Shown here piece by piece: positions 5,217-11,633 of a DNA stretch of 11,633 nucleotides. The translations under genes and the position numbers were made by a program. The notes under the pieces were generated by a model. That model made no database searches. It saw only the letters and a list, made by a program, of their open reading frames with translations, and was not told where the DNA came from. Position 1 is the stretch's first letter. Each line of letters opens with the position of its first letter. Source of the DNA: Thiotrichaceae bacterium (lineage in GTDB: Bacteria; Pseudomonadota; Gammaproteobacteria; Thiotrichales; Thiotrichaceae); NCBI GenBank assembly GCA_027008665.1, contig JALVEA010000182.1, forward strand, positions 1-11,633, read 5' to 3'.

Positions 5217-6463
5217 TGTTCCAGCCCGTTGAAGTCTTTATTGGTTTGCGCTATACCCGAGCGCGTCGTCAAAGTCATTTCGTCTCCTTTATTACCTTTG
5301 CTTCCATGTTTGGGATTGCCTTGGGTGTGATGGTGTTGATTGTGGTACTTTCGGTGATGAATGGTTTTGAAACCTCTATGCGTGATCGTATTTTAGGTAT
5401 GTTATCGCATGTCACCATTTCCGAAACCGATGCCAAAATTGAAAACTGGGAACAACGACGTGAAAAAATGTTAAAAAGAGAACACGTTATTGCTGTTGCA
5501 CCCTTTGTTGAGCGTCAAGTCATGTTAAATGCGTCAGGTAATGTGCAAGGTATTTTATTAGAAGGCGTATTGCCTGATTTTGAAAAAAGACTCAGCACCG
5601 TGCCAGAGCATATGATCAAGGGCAATTTTAGCGATTTAGTCGCAGGAAAAAATAATATTATCCTTGGTTCTAAATTAGCGAAAGCACTGCATGTAAATGT
5701 AGGGGACTCCGTTATTTTGTTAAGACCTAATGCCAGTAGTTTACAATCAGGTGAATTACCCCTGCTTAGAGAATTTAATGTGATCGGCATGTTTGAAGTT
5801 GATCTGCAACAATATGATAAAAGCACAGCCTATGTGCATATGAACGATGCCGTTGATTTATTTGAACTGGAAGAGCAAGTAACAGGACTTCGGATTCAAC
5901 TTGATGATCTGTATAAGTCCAATGAAGTGAGTCAAAAGATTATCGAAACCTCAGGGGATGATTTATGGATTAGTGACTGGACAAAAAACAATACTACCGT
6001 CTTTAAGGCGATCCAATTACAAAAGACCATGATGTTTTTTATCTTAGGTATGATCATTGCTGTGGCCGCTTTTAATCTAGTTTCAACCTTAGTCATGGTG
6101 GTCACGGATAAAGCCCCTGACATTGCTATTTTTAGAACACTGGGTTTAACTCCCTTATCAGTAATGAAAGTCTTTATGGTGCAAGGTACGCTGATTGGTT
6201 TAATCGGTGTATCGCTTGGTGTAGCACTAGGCGTTTTACTGGCAATGAATGTGGGTGCTATTTTACCGTGGTTAGAAGGTCTGTTAGACACCCGTTTTAT
6301 TTCGGCCGATGTCTACGGCATCAGTAAAGTAGAATCTAATATCCAATGGCTTGATATTTTAATTATTAGCATTAGCGCACTGCTGCTTTCCATGTTAGCC
6401 ACCCTTTATCCCGCATGGAAAGCATCAAAACTACAACCAGTGGAAGCATTACGCTATGAATAA
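5216..6463 (+). CDS. lolE: Lipoprotein-releasing ABC transporter permease, LolC/LolE family (second copy)
   Basis: The second permease of the Lol exporter is also 415 residues and aligns with the first without gaps: IGLRYTR at 10-15, NGFE at 49-52, NLVS at 287-290, RTLG at 307-310 and a final LRYE occupy the same positions in both. Membrane segments are therefore at the same places. The TAATG junction makes the stop and start overlap by one base, with a GAGG ribosome site at 5204-5207 inside the upstream gene, so translation is coupled. LolD, normally encoded between or beside the permeases, does not follow: the next feature is a REP-like repeat and then an opposite-strand gene. Family assignment is sure; LolE rather than LolC is by convention. 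Confidence 0.9.
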   Translation: MFQPVEVFIGLRYTRARRQSHFVSFITFASMFGIALGVMVLIVVLSVMNGFETSMRDRILGMLSHVTISETDAKIENWEQRREKMLKREHVIAVAPFVERQVMLNASGNVQGILLEGVLPDFEKRLSTVPEHMIKGNFSDLVAGKNNIILGSKLAKALHVNVGDSVILLRPNASSLQSGELPLLREFNVIGMFEVDLQQYDKSTAYVHMNDAVDLFELEEQVTGLRIQLDDLYKSNEVSQKIIETSGDDLWISDWTKNNTTVFKAIQLQKTMMFFILGMIIAVAAFNLVSTLVMVVTDKAPDIAIFRTLGLTPLSVMKVFMVQGTLIGLIGVSLGVALGVLLAMNVGAILPWLEGLLDTRFISADVYGISKVESNIQWLDILIISISALLLSMLATLYPAWKASKLQPVEALRYE

Positions 6464-6485
6464 TACCTATAGAGGTTCAGGTATT
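6462..6485 (+). terminator. Possible weak terminator after the lol permeases
   Basis: AATACCT (6462-6468) pairs with AGGTATT (6479-6485), overlapping the stop codon. AAATTTCTT follows rather than a clean T-run, so termination would be weak. The following REP-like palindrome may help to stabilise or end the transcript. Confidence 0.3.
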
Positions 6486-6570
6486 AAATTTCTTCGGAAT
6501 CGAGTGCTTTAGCCTCGTCTAGCGGGGATAAAGCCACCAATTCCAGAAATTATTTATATGAAAGTCTATA
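6482..6570. repeat. REP-like palindromic repeat, copy B
   Basis: Matches copy A (2191-2279) at 85 of 89 positions and in the same orientation. Two of the four differences fall in the palindrome arms (GGGGATAAAGC instead of GGGGCTAAAGC, and CCAATTCC instead of CCGATTCC) and weaken its pairing, which suggests decay. It lies 18 bases after the lol operon and runs into the AT-rich inverted repeat at 6548-6593. Confidence 0.7.
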
Positions 6571-6593
6571 TATAGTTTTTCATATAAATAATT
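6548..6593. repeat. Perfect 16-bp AT-rich inverted repeat
   Basis: AATTATTTATATGAAA (6548-6563) and its exact complement (6578-6593) flank a 14-base loop that contains the palindrome CTATATATAG. The structure lies between the convergent lol and glycosidase genes, where it could end or protect transcripts from either side. Its left arm is part of REP-like copy B; copy A has no matching right arm. Confidence 0.85.
6578..6591 (-). repeat. 14-bp inverted repeat flanking the glycosidase gene, low-coordinate copy
   Basis: TTTCATATAAATAA here is the exact complement of 9101-9114 on the other side of the glycosidase gene. The same 14-mer also occurs at 6550-6563 as the left arm of the local 16-bp inverted repeat. 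Confidence 0.65.
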
Positions 6594-6622
6594 CCCTGAT
6601 AACAGGAGTGAAAGCTTTAGCT

Positions 6623-9088
6623 TTATTCAGGCATTCCACTCCATATTTCAATATCATCAATCCATTGGTATTTGGGATTTGCATCTCCATATATTTGGCT
6701 CAATATAATAAAATCAATCGGTTTTGAGTTGCGAGTCGTTGCACCATAATGGTCGCCGATTACTTTTCCATTTATTTTCCATAATGCTCTACCATCATTA
6801 CCTTCGCTCCAATGCCAGTAAAATTCAGTCATAAACCACTCATCTATCGGAATAGGAACGGTTTTATTGTCAATTTCCCAAATAGGGTTTTCAGGGTTTT
6901 TATCGCCTTGCCAGTGCCAATACGGTATTCCATCATTATCGGTGTAAATATAGGCAATTAATCTAAATCCATTATTTTTTTCATAGTCTTTAGTTTTATA
7001 TTCAAAAATGGCTCGCCACATATCTGCTTTGAATAGACTTGCACTATCCATTTTCATCCAATATTTGATATATAAATCCTTTCTTCCCTCTTCAATACTC
7101 AAAATTTCATAAGGGTTTTGAGTCACGCCTAAGTCATAGTTTTCAATACTATATAGGGCTTTAGTATCATCGCCATTATGCCCAATAATGGTTTGAATAT
7201 TGCTTTGAACCGCTTGATGGTTATCATCATCTATATAATGCAAAGCACTTTGCTCTGCACCAAGTACATTAATCGGCCAAGAAAAACCCGTTTCACTATC
7301 CGTACCTTTTATATAACGATAATCTTCATTATCAAGATAGGCTTTATTATCAATATAAACACCCTTTTCAAAACCCGATTTAAATAAAAGTTTTGGCTCA
7401 GCAGATGAGGTTATGGATAAATCAGATAGTTGAGCAGATGAAGTAAATCGTTTATTTTTTATTAAATCTTTAAAGGTTGTTTGTACTTCTAAAGAAGAAT
7501 CCAATCTTATTGTGGTCATTGTTTCATCCTCATTTTCCCAATTTTCATGCCAAGGGCTAATGGCTGAAAATTTTATATAAGGATTATTTAAAATTGTCTC
7601 AAAGGCATCTTTTAACCATGCACTTTTGTTTCCATCTTGATGATAATCGGTTACTCCAAACTCTAAAAGTGCCACAGGTTTTGTACTATTAAGCCCTTTG
7701 TAGGAATCGATATAATTTTCAAGCTGAGTAGAAAACTCTAAACCCTCCCACTGTTCATCTAATGTTTGCGCGCCATATAAACTAAAACCGATCCAGTCTA
7801 TATAATTATCCCCTGGATAATAGTATTTGGGTTGATTCCACTCTTCATTTGGAAATGAAGTGTAATTAAAGTGATAAAACCATGTAATATGATGGACTTG
7901 TTCTTGTTTAAAGAGATCAATAATATGCCGATAAGCATCTCTATAGCGCTCAGGGCCATCTGGATAATTAGGATCACCATAACCATCCTTTTTACCTGCT
8001 CCATTAAAGATACCACTGTATCCAAACCAATCGCCATTGGCTTCCACTGCAAAATCAACCAGTAAAGGTATATTATCCTCTTTGGCATCTTTAGCCCACT
8101 GTCTTAACTGAGTATCAAAATCACCCTCTATAATGTTTTGTAGAGAAAATTGTGTCTCAGCAAGCCCTTGAATCTCATTGCTTCTCGGCATGAATCTGAC
8201 AAAAGGAATGCTTTTTGCCTCATCAATTGCATGAATATGCGCTTTTGGATATTCAATGCCATTAAACCAATTTTGAGAAAAATAAGCCCATGCTATTTTC
8301 TTATTAGCAATCGCTTCAAAATCTTTAATTTTTTGAGTTGTCACCTCATCCTCAGAACCTCCAAAATCAGGAAACGCACCAAAATAGATTTTATTATCAG
8401 TAGGAGGAAGCAGTTTTATCTGTTTTGTTTTCTCAGGGCAACTGCTTGGTAATATTGTATTAGCAGGTAAATAGCTTTTAATTTTACTCACCGCTAAACC
8501 GATACTGGTATCGTTTTCGGTTACACCTGAAAGTACTTCAATCGAGCGATTATAAGCAAGGGAATTAGGTTCCCCATTAGACGCGGCACCTAAAGCATCA
8601 ATAAAACACTGTCCCACGGTAACTTTATTGCTAAACATTTGCTTTGATTTAATCCCCTCGGGGTGATTGCCTGAATAAGCTAACACATCATTAACATAGG
8701 TGACGATAAATTTAGATTTGAGCATTCCATCATCTAACGCTTTGACCCAAAAAGCTAACCCTCCCTCATCGGGCGCTCTATTTAAGATATTATGATAAAT
8801 TTTGGTCACAAATTCAGTGTTGCTCTCGAAGAGAGGATAATCTTGAAGAAATTGGGGATGCTGCGAAAAACCCTTTGAAATAGCTAAGAGCGCGGCGCTA
8901 TTACCCATTGAGGACGCTTGTTGATTCCAAAAATCAAACCCACCCTGATCAGGCGCGCGATTATAATAAGCAGTATAAAGACCAATAATAGAATCTTGCA
9001 CAGCGGGAGCTGCTATAAGGTATTTAGCAGGTGTTAAGGTAAGCAACAAAGCAATAAGGAGGAATAATCTTTTAAAAAAATATAGCAT
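6623..9088 (-). CDS. Secreted multidomain protein: DUF4214-like repeats, GH26-like glycosidase, C-terminal jelly roll
   Basis: The 821-residue protein is predicted to be secreted. A signal peptide covers about 1-27 (hydrophobic core LFLLIALLLTLT, cleavage near AA/PA). Two related segments, YYNRAPDQGGFDFW (41-54) and ILNRAPDEGGLAFW (101-114), mark a DUF4214-type domain common in surface and exported proteins. Residues about 230-545 look like a GH26-type (beta/alpha)8 glycosidase: Glu349 in FAVEANGDW suits the acid/base and Glu476 in ALLEFGVT the nucleophile, with YYPGDNYIDWIGFSLYG (423-439) between them. A C-terminal domain from about 567 (LLFKSGFE) to the end, finishing in QWIDDIEIW, looks like a jelly roll of the polysaccharide-lyase or lectin type. 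Likely substrate is an extracellular beta-glycan, but mannan, xylan or another cannot be told apart. The ribosome site is weak. It may follow tatC by read-through. Confidence 0.8.
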   Translation of the reverse strand: MLYFFKRLFLLIALLLTLTPAKYLIAAPAVQDSIIGLYTAYYNRAPDQGGFDFWNQQASSMGNSAALLAISKGFSQHPQFLQDYPLFESNTEFVTKIYHNILNRAPDEGGLAFWVKALDDGMLKSKFIVTYVNDVLAYSGNHPEGIKSKQMFSNKVTVGQCFIDALGAASNGEPNSLAYNRSIEVLSGVTENDTSIGLAVSKIKSYLPANTILPSSCPEKTKQIKLLPPTDNKIYFGAFPDFGGSEDEVTTQKIKDFEAIANKKIAWAYFSQNWFNGIEYPKAHIHAIDEAKSIPFVRFMPRSNEIQGLAETQFSLQNIIEGDFDTQLRQWAKDAKEDNIPLLVDFAVEANGDWFGYSGIFNGAGKKDGYGDPNYPDGPERYRDAYRHIIDLFKQEQVHHITWFYHFNYTSFPNEEWNQPKYYYPGDNYIDWIGFSLYGAQTLDEQWEGLEFSTQLENYIDSYKGLNSTKPVALLEFGVTDYHQDGNKSAWLKDAFETILNNPYIKFSAISPWHENWENEDETMTTIRLDSSLEVQTTFKDLIKNKRFTSSAQLSDLSITSSAEPKLLFKSGFEKGVYIDNKAYLDNEDYRYIKGTDSETGFSWPINVLGAEQSALHYIDDDNHQAVQSNIQTIIGHNGDDTKALYSIENYDLGVTQNPYEILSIEEGRKDLYIKYWMKMDSASLFKADMWRAIFEYKTKDYEKNNGFRLIAYIYTDNDGIPYWHWQGDKNPENPIWEIDNKTVPIPIDEWFMTEFYWHWSEGNDGRALWKINGKVIGDHYGATTRNSKPIDFIILSQIYGDANPKYQWIDDIEIWSGMPE

Positions 9089-9100
9089 TTTTTTTCATTC

Positions 9101-9114
9101 TTATTTATATGAAA
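9101..9114 (+). repeat. 14-bp inverted repeat flanking the glycosidase gene, high-coordinate copy
   Basis: TTATTTATATGAAA lies in the 45-base gap between the glycosidase start and the tatC stop. It is an exact match to the arm at 6550-6563 and the inverse of 6578-6591. Short, AT-rich matches can arise by chance, so the link to the gene's acquisition is tentative. Confidence 0.6.
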
Positions 9115-9133
9115 TAGGACAAATAAGATATAC

Positions 9134-10174
9134 CTATTTAGAGTCTGGCTTATCCACACCTTTAGCTTGTTGAGATTTCTTTTTCTCTTGGGCTTCCTCT
9201 TCAGCTTCAATACGCTCTAATTCAGCATCTAATTCTTCATCTGTTAGCTGTTTATGATTATCGTCATCATACTCTTCGTATTCATAATTCTCATCTTCCC
9301 AGAGTTTATTTGCCGCTTCATTAACTGCAGCAGCTGAGCCACCTGCAACCATTGCATTAACAGAGTCCATGCGTTCTTCTTCTTGCATTTGATCTCGGGA
9401 TTTAACGGCTTCTTTAATGCGTTTTTTAAAGAGTGTACTTAAAACTAACCCTAATTCAAATAATAACCACATCGGTACCGCAAGCATGATTTGAGAAATC
9501 ATATCAGGCGGGGTTAGGATCATTCCGATAACGAAAGCGCCAACAATGACATAGGGGCGTTTTTTGGCAAGGTTTTCTCTGCTTGTCATCCCTGTAGTAA
9601 TAACCAAAATGGTTGCAATTGGCATTTCAAAAGCAAAACCAAAGGCAAGAAACATCATAATGACAAAATCAAGGTAGTTGGCAATATCAGGGGAATAGCT
9701 TGCACTGGAAGGCGCAAACAAAGGTAATACGGTAAACATCATTGGTAATAGCGCAAAGTAAACGAAGGCTACACCAAGATAAAATAGGAAGACACTGGAT
9801 GATAATAGGGGGAAAATCAGCTTTTTTTCATGTTTGTATAAACCAGGCGCCACAAACCCCCAGACCTGATAAAAAACATAGGGGAGCGCTATTAGAAAAG
9901 CCAGCATAAAGGCAAATTTATAGGGGATCAAAAAAGGTGCGGCTACCCCAATGATTATTAGCTTTTGCCCTTGTGTTATCAATGGTTCAGCTAACCAATC
10001 AAATAGTGTTTGAGCAAAGGGGGCTAAAAAAATAAAAACAACAAGAATGGAAACAACAATGCGTAATAAGTGATTGCGTAACTCAATCAGATGAGCAAGA
10101 AAGCCTTGTTCTTCTGCTGTTTCAGCACTGCCCTTTTTTTTGCTTTGATTTTTTCTTGGAAGCTTATCCGTCAT
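9134..10174 (-). CDS. tatC: Twin-arginine translocase subunit TatC with acidic C-terminal extension
   Basis: Polytopic inner-membrane protein that, with TatB, recognises twin-arginine signal peptides of folded exported proteins. Family features appear in order: HLIELRNHLLR (28-38), WGFVAPGLYKHEKK (105-118) with Glu116 at the position of the signal-binding Glu103 of E. coli, FGFAFEMP (178-185), and MILTPPDMISQ (218-228). The usual six membrane segments fit within about 35-247. E. coli TatC has 258 residues; this one has 346. A polar 24-residue N-terminal stretch and a roughly 90-residue acidic tail (256-346, rich in Glu, Asp and Lys) account for the difference. Its ATG overlaps the tatB stop by four bases (ATGA), so translation is coupled. 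Confidence 0.96.
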   Translation of the reverse strand: MTDKLPRKNQSKKKGSAETAEEQGFLAHLIELRNHLLRIVVSILVVFIFLAPFAQTLFDWLAEPLITQGQKLIIIGVAAPFLIPYKFAFMLAFLIALPYVFYQVWGFVAPGLYKHEKKLIFPLLSSSVFLFYLGVAFVYFALLPMMFTVLPLFAPSSASYSPDIANYLDFVIMMFLAFGFAFEMPIATILVITTGMTSRENLAKKRPYVIVGAFVIGMILTPPDMISQIMLAVPMWLLFELGLVLSTLFKKRIKEAVKSRDQMQEEERMDSVNAMVAGGSAAAVNEAANKLWEDENYEYEEYDDDNHKQLTDEELDAELERIEAEEEAQEKKKSQQAKGVDKPDSK

Positions 10175-10563
10175 GATTTTTTAGTTTCACTACTATCGCT
10201 ATCTTTTTTGTCTTGATCTAATTTTTTATCTTCATCGAGTGCTTTAACATCTTCGATACTGCTATTGATATTATCTTCAAATAAGCCTTTGGCATCATCC
10301 ACATTGCTTTTAAAATCTTCCTGCGTATCGTTCACCATTTGGCGTAATTCTTCGATTTCTTTCTTTTGTTCGGAAAGAATATTTTTCATTTCAGACGCTT
10401 CAAACTCACGTTCAATATCCGCTTTTGTTGAGGACACAAAGGCTTTAGCTTTACCAATCCAACCACCGACTTTCGCCGCAACCTCTGGCAAACGCTCAGG
10501 ACCGATTACCAATAAGGCAATCACGGCTATCACCATGACTTCAGCAAAGCCTGCATCAAACAT
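10171..10563 (-). CDS. tatB: Sec-independent protein translocase subunit TatB
   Basis: Receptor partner of TatC in the twin-arginine translocase. The N-terminus MFDAGFAEVM has the conserved Glu8 that separates TatB from TatA. One membrane helix (about 5-20) leads to the hinge GPERLPE (21-27), an amphipathic helix to about 50, a coiled-coil-like stretch (60-105) and a charged, Asp/Lys/Ser-rich tail. The 130-residue length is normal. The gene lies 31 bases after tatA and overlaps tatC by four bases, the conserved tatA-tatB-tatC order. Confidence 0.95.
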   Translation of the reverse strand: MFDAGFAEVMVIAVIALLVIGPERLPEVAAKVGGWIGKAKAFVSSTKADIEREFEASEMKNILSEQKKEIEELRQMVNDTQEDFKSNVDDAKGLFEDNINSSIEDVKALDEDKKLDQDKKDSDSSETKKS

Positions 10564-10594
10564 TTGAATTACTCATATTACTTATTATTTGGAA

Positions 10595-10864
10595 CTACCT
10601 TGGTGTTTTATTGACAGGCGAGTCAGTTTGTTTAACTTTTGCTTCTGCATCAATAATATTACCCTTATCTTCTACAACCTGTGCAGGGGTATTTTCTTTT
10701 TTAGCGTCTTGTGCATCTTTCATTGATTGCTTAAAATTTTTAATAGCACTGCCTAAATCTCCACCTGCATTGCGTAAGCGTTTAGTACCAAATAGGAATA
10801 AAACAATCACTAAAATTATAATAAGTGATCCTGTGCTGGGCATTCCAAATGCAAATATCATCAT
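10595..10864 (-). CDS. tatA: Sec-independent protein translocase subunit TatA
   Basis: Pore-forming or membrane-thinning subunit of the twin-arginine translocase, recruited by TatBC to move folded proteins. A single membrane helix (about 12-25) ends in the FG hinge (25-26) and continues as the amphipathic helix TKRLRNAGGDLGSAIKNFK, the family signature; a polar tail follows. The 89-residue length is typical. An AGAGGA ribosome site lies only 3 bases before the first ATG and 6 bases before the second, so Met2 (base 10861) is a credible true start. The gene follows hisE, a common gammaproteobacterial arrangement, and is probably co-transcribed with it. Confidence 0.95.
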   Translation of the reverse strand: MMIFAFGMPSTGSLIIILVIVLFLFGTKRLRNAGGDLGSAIKNFKQSMKDAQDAKKENTPAQVVEDKGNIIDAEAKVKQTDSPVNKTPR

Positions 10865-10885
10865 GATTCCTCTAAAATTTTATTT

Positions 10886-10909
10886 AGGAATGAAAATTTA
10901 ATCATTCCT
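10886..10909 (-). promoter_or_regulatory. Intercistronic hairpin between hisE and tatA
   Basis: AGGAATGA (10886-10893) pairs perfectly with TCATTCCT (10902-10909) around an 8-base AT loop, starting at the last base of the hisE stop codon. The downstream minus-strand sequence is A-rich, then TTTT, so it is a poor terminator. It may act as an mRNA processing or stability element that separates his from tat expression. Confidence 0.5.
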
Positions 10910-11247
10910 TACTCTTCATTGCGGCTTGCTTTTTCTACCAAGCCCGATGTACCAAAGCGATGTGCTAATTCATTTAGCACATCGTCGGGATGTAATCCTT
11001 GTTGTGCCAATAAGACCATCGTATGAAACCAAAGATCCGCAACTTCGTAAATTACTTTTTCTGTTTTCCCGTCGATGCTGGCATCTTTTGCTGCCATTAC
11101 CACCTCTGTTGCTTCTTCTCCCACTTTTTTAAGAATCTGATCTAGACCTTTGTGGTAAAGCTTTGCTACATAAGAACTGTCAGGCGTGGCTGATTTTCGA
11201 GATTCTAAAACCTCAGCAATCTGGGATAGTGTACTGTTATTTGTCAT
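10909..11247 (-). CDS. hisE: Phosphoribosyl-ATP pyrophosphatase
   Basis: Second enzyme of histidine biosynthesis: hydrolyses phosphoribosyl-ATP to phosphoribosyl-AMP and pyrophosphate in the cytosol. The 112 residues match the stand-alone all-alpha (MazG-like) form. The metal-binding motifs are visible: GEEATE at 43-48 and EVAD at 68-71, followed by LWFHTMVLLAQ. It is separate from HisI, whereas enterobacteria have a HisIE fusion. hisI, which often lies between hisF and hisE, is missing here, so the cyclohydrolase must be encoded elsewhere. No clear ribosome site precedes the start, and 74 bases separate it from hisF. Confidence 0.95.
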   Translation of the reverse strand: MTNNSTLSQIAEVLESRKSATPDSSYVAKLYHKGLDQILKKVGEEATEVVMAAKDASIDGKTEKVIYEVADLWFHTMVLLAQQGLHPDDVLNELAHRFGTSGLVEKASRNEE

Positions 11248-11321
11248 AAATAAAAGTAATAGTTTTAATATATTAAGTTATTAAGAAAGTTTATTTGGTT
11301 GCTACAAAGACAATAAGGGTA

Positions 11322-11633
11322 TTATATACGCATTTCAATACTTTGATCTGCCATATATTGTTTAGCTTCTCCAATGGTATATTCTGCAAAGTGAAAAATA
11401 CTGGCAGCTAATACAGCATCTGCTCCTGCTTTTAGTACCCCATCTGCTAGATGTTGAAGGTTCCCTACACCACCTGAGGCAATAACAGGAATATTGACCG
11501 CATCAACAATGGCTTTGGTTAAAGGGATATTAAAACCGACTTTAGTGCCATCACGATCCATGCTAGTGACTAATAACTCACCTGCTCCGTAGGCTTCCAT
11601 TTTTTTAGCCCATTCAACAGCATCAATACCTGT
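11322..11633 (-). CDS. hisF: Imidazole glycerol phosphate synthase, cyclase subunit (3' part, truncated by window edge)
   Basis: Cyclase subunit that, with the glutaminase HisH, makes imidazole glycerol phosphate and AICAR in histidine biosynthesis. The frame is open to the last base, so the 5' part is outside the window. The visible 103 residues begin TGIDAVEWAKK and hold the C-terminal half of the (beta/alpha)8 barrel: LLVTSMDRDGTK with the catalytic Asp, the phosphate-binding IPVIASGGVG, and AGADAVLAASIFHF. The gene ends in EMRI. It leads into hisE and the tat genes on the same strand. Confidence 0.96.
   Translation of the reverse strand, partial: TGIDAVEWAKKMEAYGAGELLVTSMDRDGTKVGFNIPLTKAIVDAVNIPVIASGGVGNLQHLADGVLKAGADAVLAASIFHFAEYTIGEAKQYMADQSIEMRI

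Noticed and set aside
5932..6291. 119-codon open frame on the minus strand inside the second lol permease
   Set aside because: Antisense to well-conserved membrane segments; its residue pattern reflects the complementary codons of the permease.
7798..8088. Second minus-strand frame inside the glycosidase gene as a frameshifted gene piece
   Set aside because: The main frame is continuous through the catalytic region with both key glutamates, so there is no frameshift to explain.
10265..10567. Plus-strand open frame opposite tatB
   Set aside because: Antisense to a certain gene, and its Ser-rich translation has no family resemblance.

Overview
The window looks like a stretch of an AT-rich gammaproteobacterial chromosome, most likely from a sulfur oxidiser. 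This rests on a flavocytochrome c sulfide dehydrogenase flavoprotein at the left edge, a two-permease LolC/LolE-type lipoprotein exporter, the his-tat gene order at the right edge, and a Grx4-type glutaredoxin and DsbB typical of Gram-negative bacteria. A Thiotrichales-like or symbiont-like sulfur oxidiser would fit, but the genus cannot be set from the sequence alone.

Left part, plus strand: the 3' end of fccB (sulfide oxidation) closed by a strong intrinsic terminator, then adk (adenylate kinase with a four-cysteine zinc-type LID) closed by a second one. From about 1747 to 2305 there is no gene. This stretch holds a compact structured element bounded by two identical 23-bp hairpins, read here as a non-autonomous IS200/IS605-family element carrying an omega-RNA-like guide RNA without its nuclease gene, followed by a REP-like palindromic repeat.

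Middle part: on the minus strand, grxD (monothiol glutaredoxin), dsbB (disulfide bond formation) and a small exported protein of unknown function whose start is a run of ATGAAA hexamers. A 134-bp inverted-repeat element resembling a MITE sits between dsbB and the small gene. On the plus strand, two colinear 415-residue LolC/LolE-family permeases overlap by one base. The ATPase LolD is not next to them. A second copy of the REP-like repeat follows immediately.

Right part, all on the minus strand: a large secreted multidomain protein (DUF4214-like repeats, a GH26-like glycosidase domain and a C-terminal lyase/lectin-like jelly roll), flanked by 14-bp inverted repeats and wedged between the lol and tat loci. 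Then come tatC, tatB and tatA (twin-arginine translocase), hisE and the 3' part of hisF (histidine biosynthesis). Transcription of this group runs hisF, hisE, tatA, tatB, tatC and possibly on into the glycosidase gene.

Most genes are envelope or housekeeping functions: Tat export, lipoprotein sorting, periplasmic disulfides, energy and redox metabolism. The less ordinary content is in the spaces between them: an orphan omega-RNA-like element, paired REP-like repeats, a MITE candidate and a flanked accessory glycosidase.
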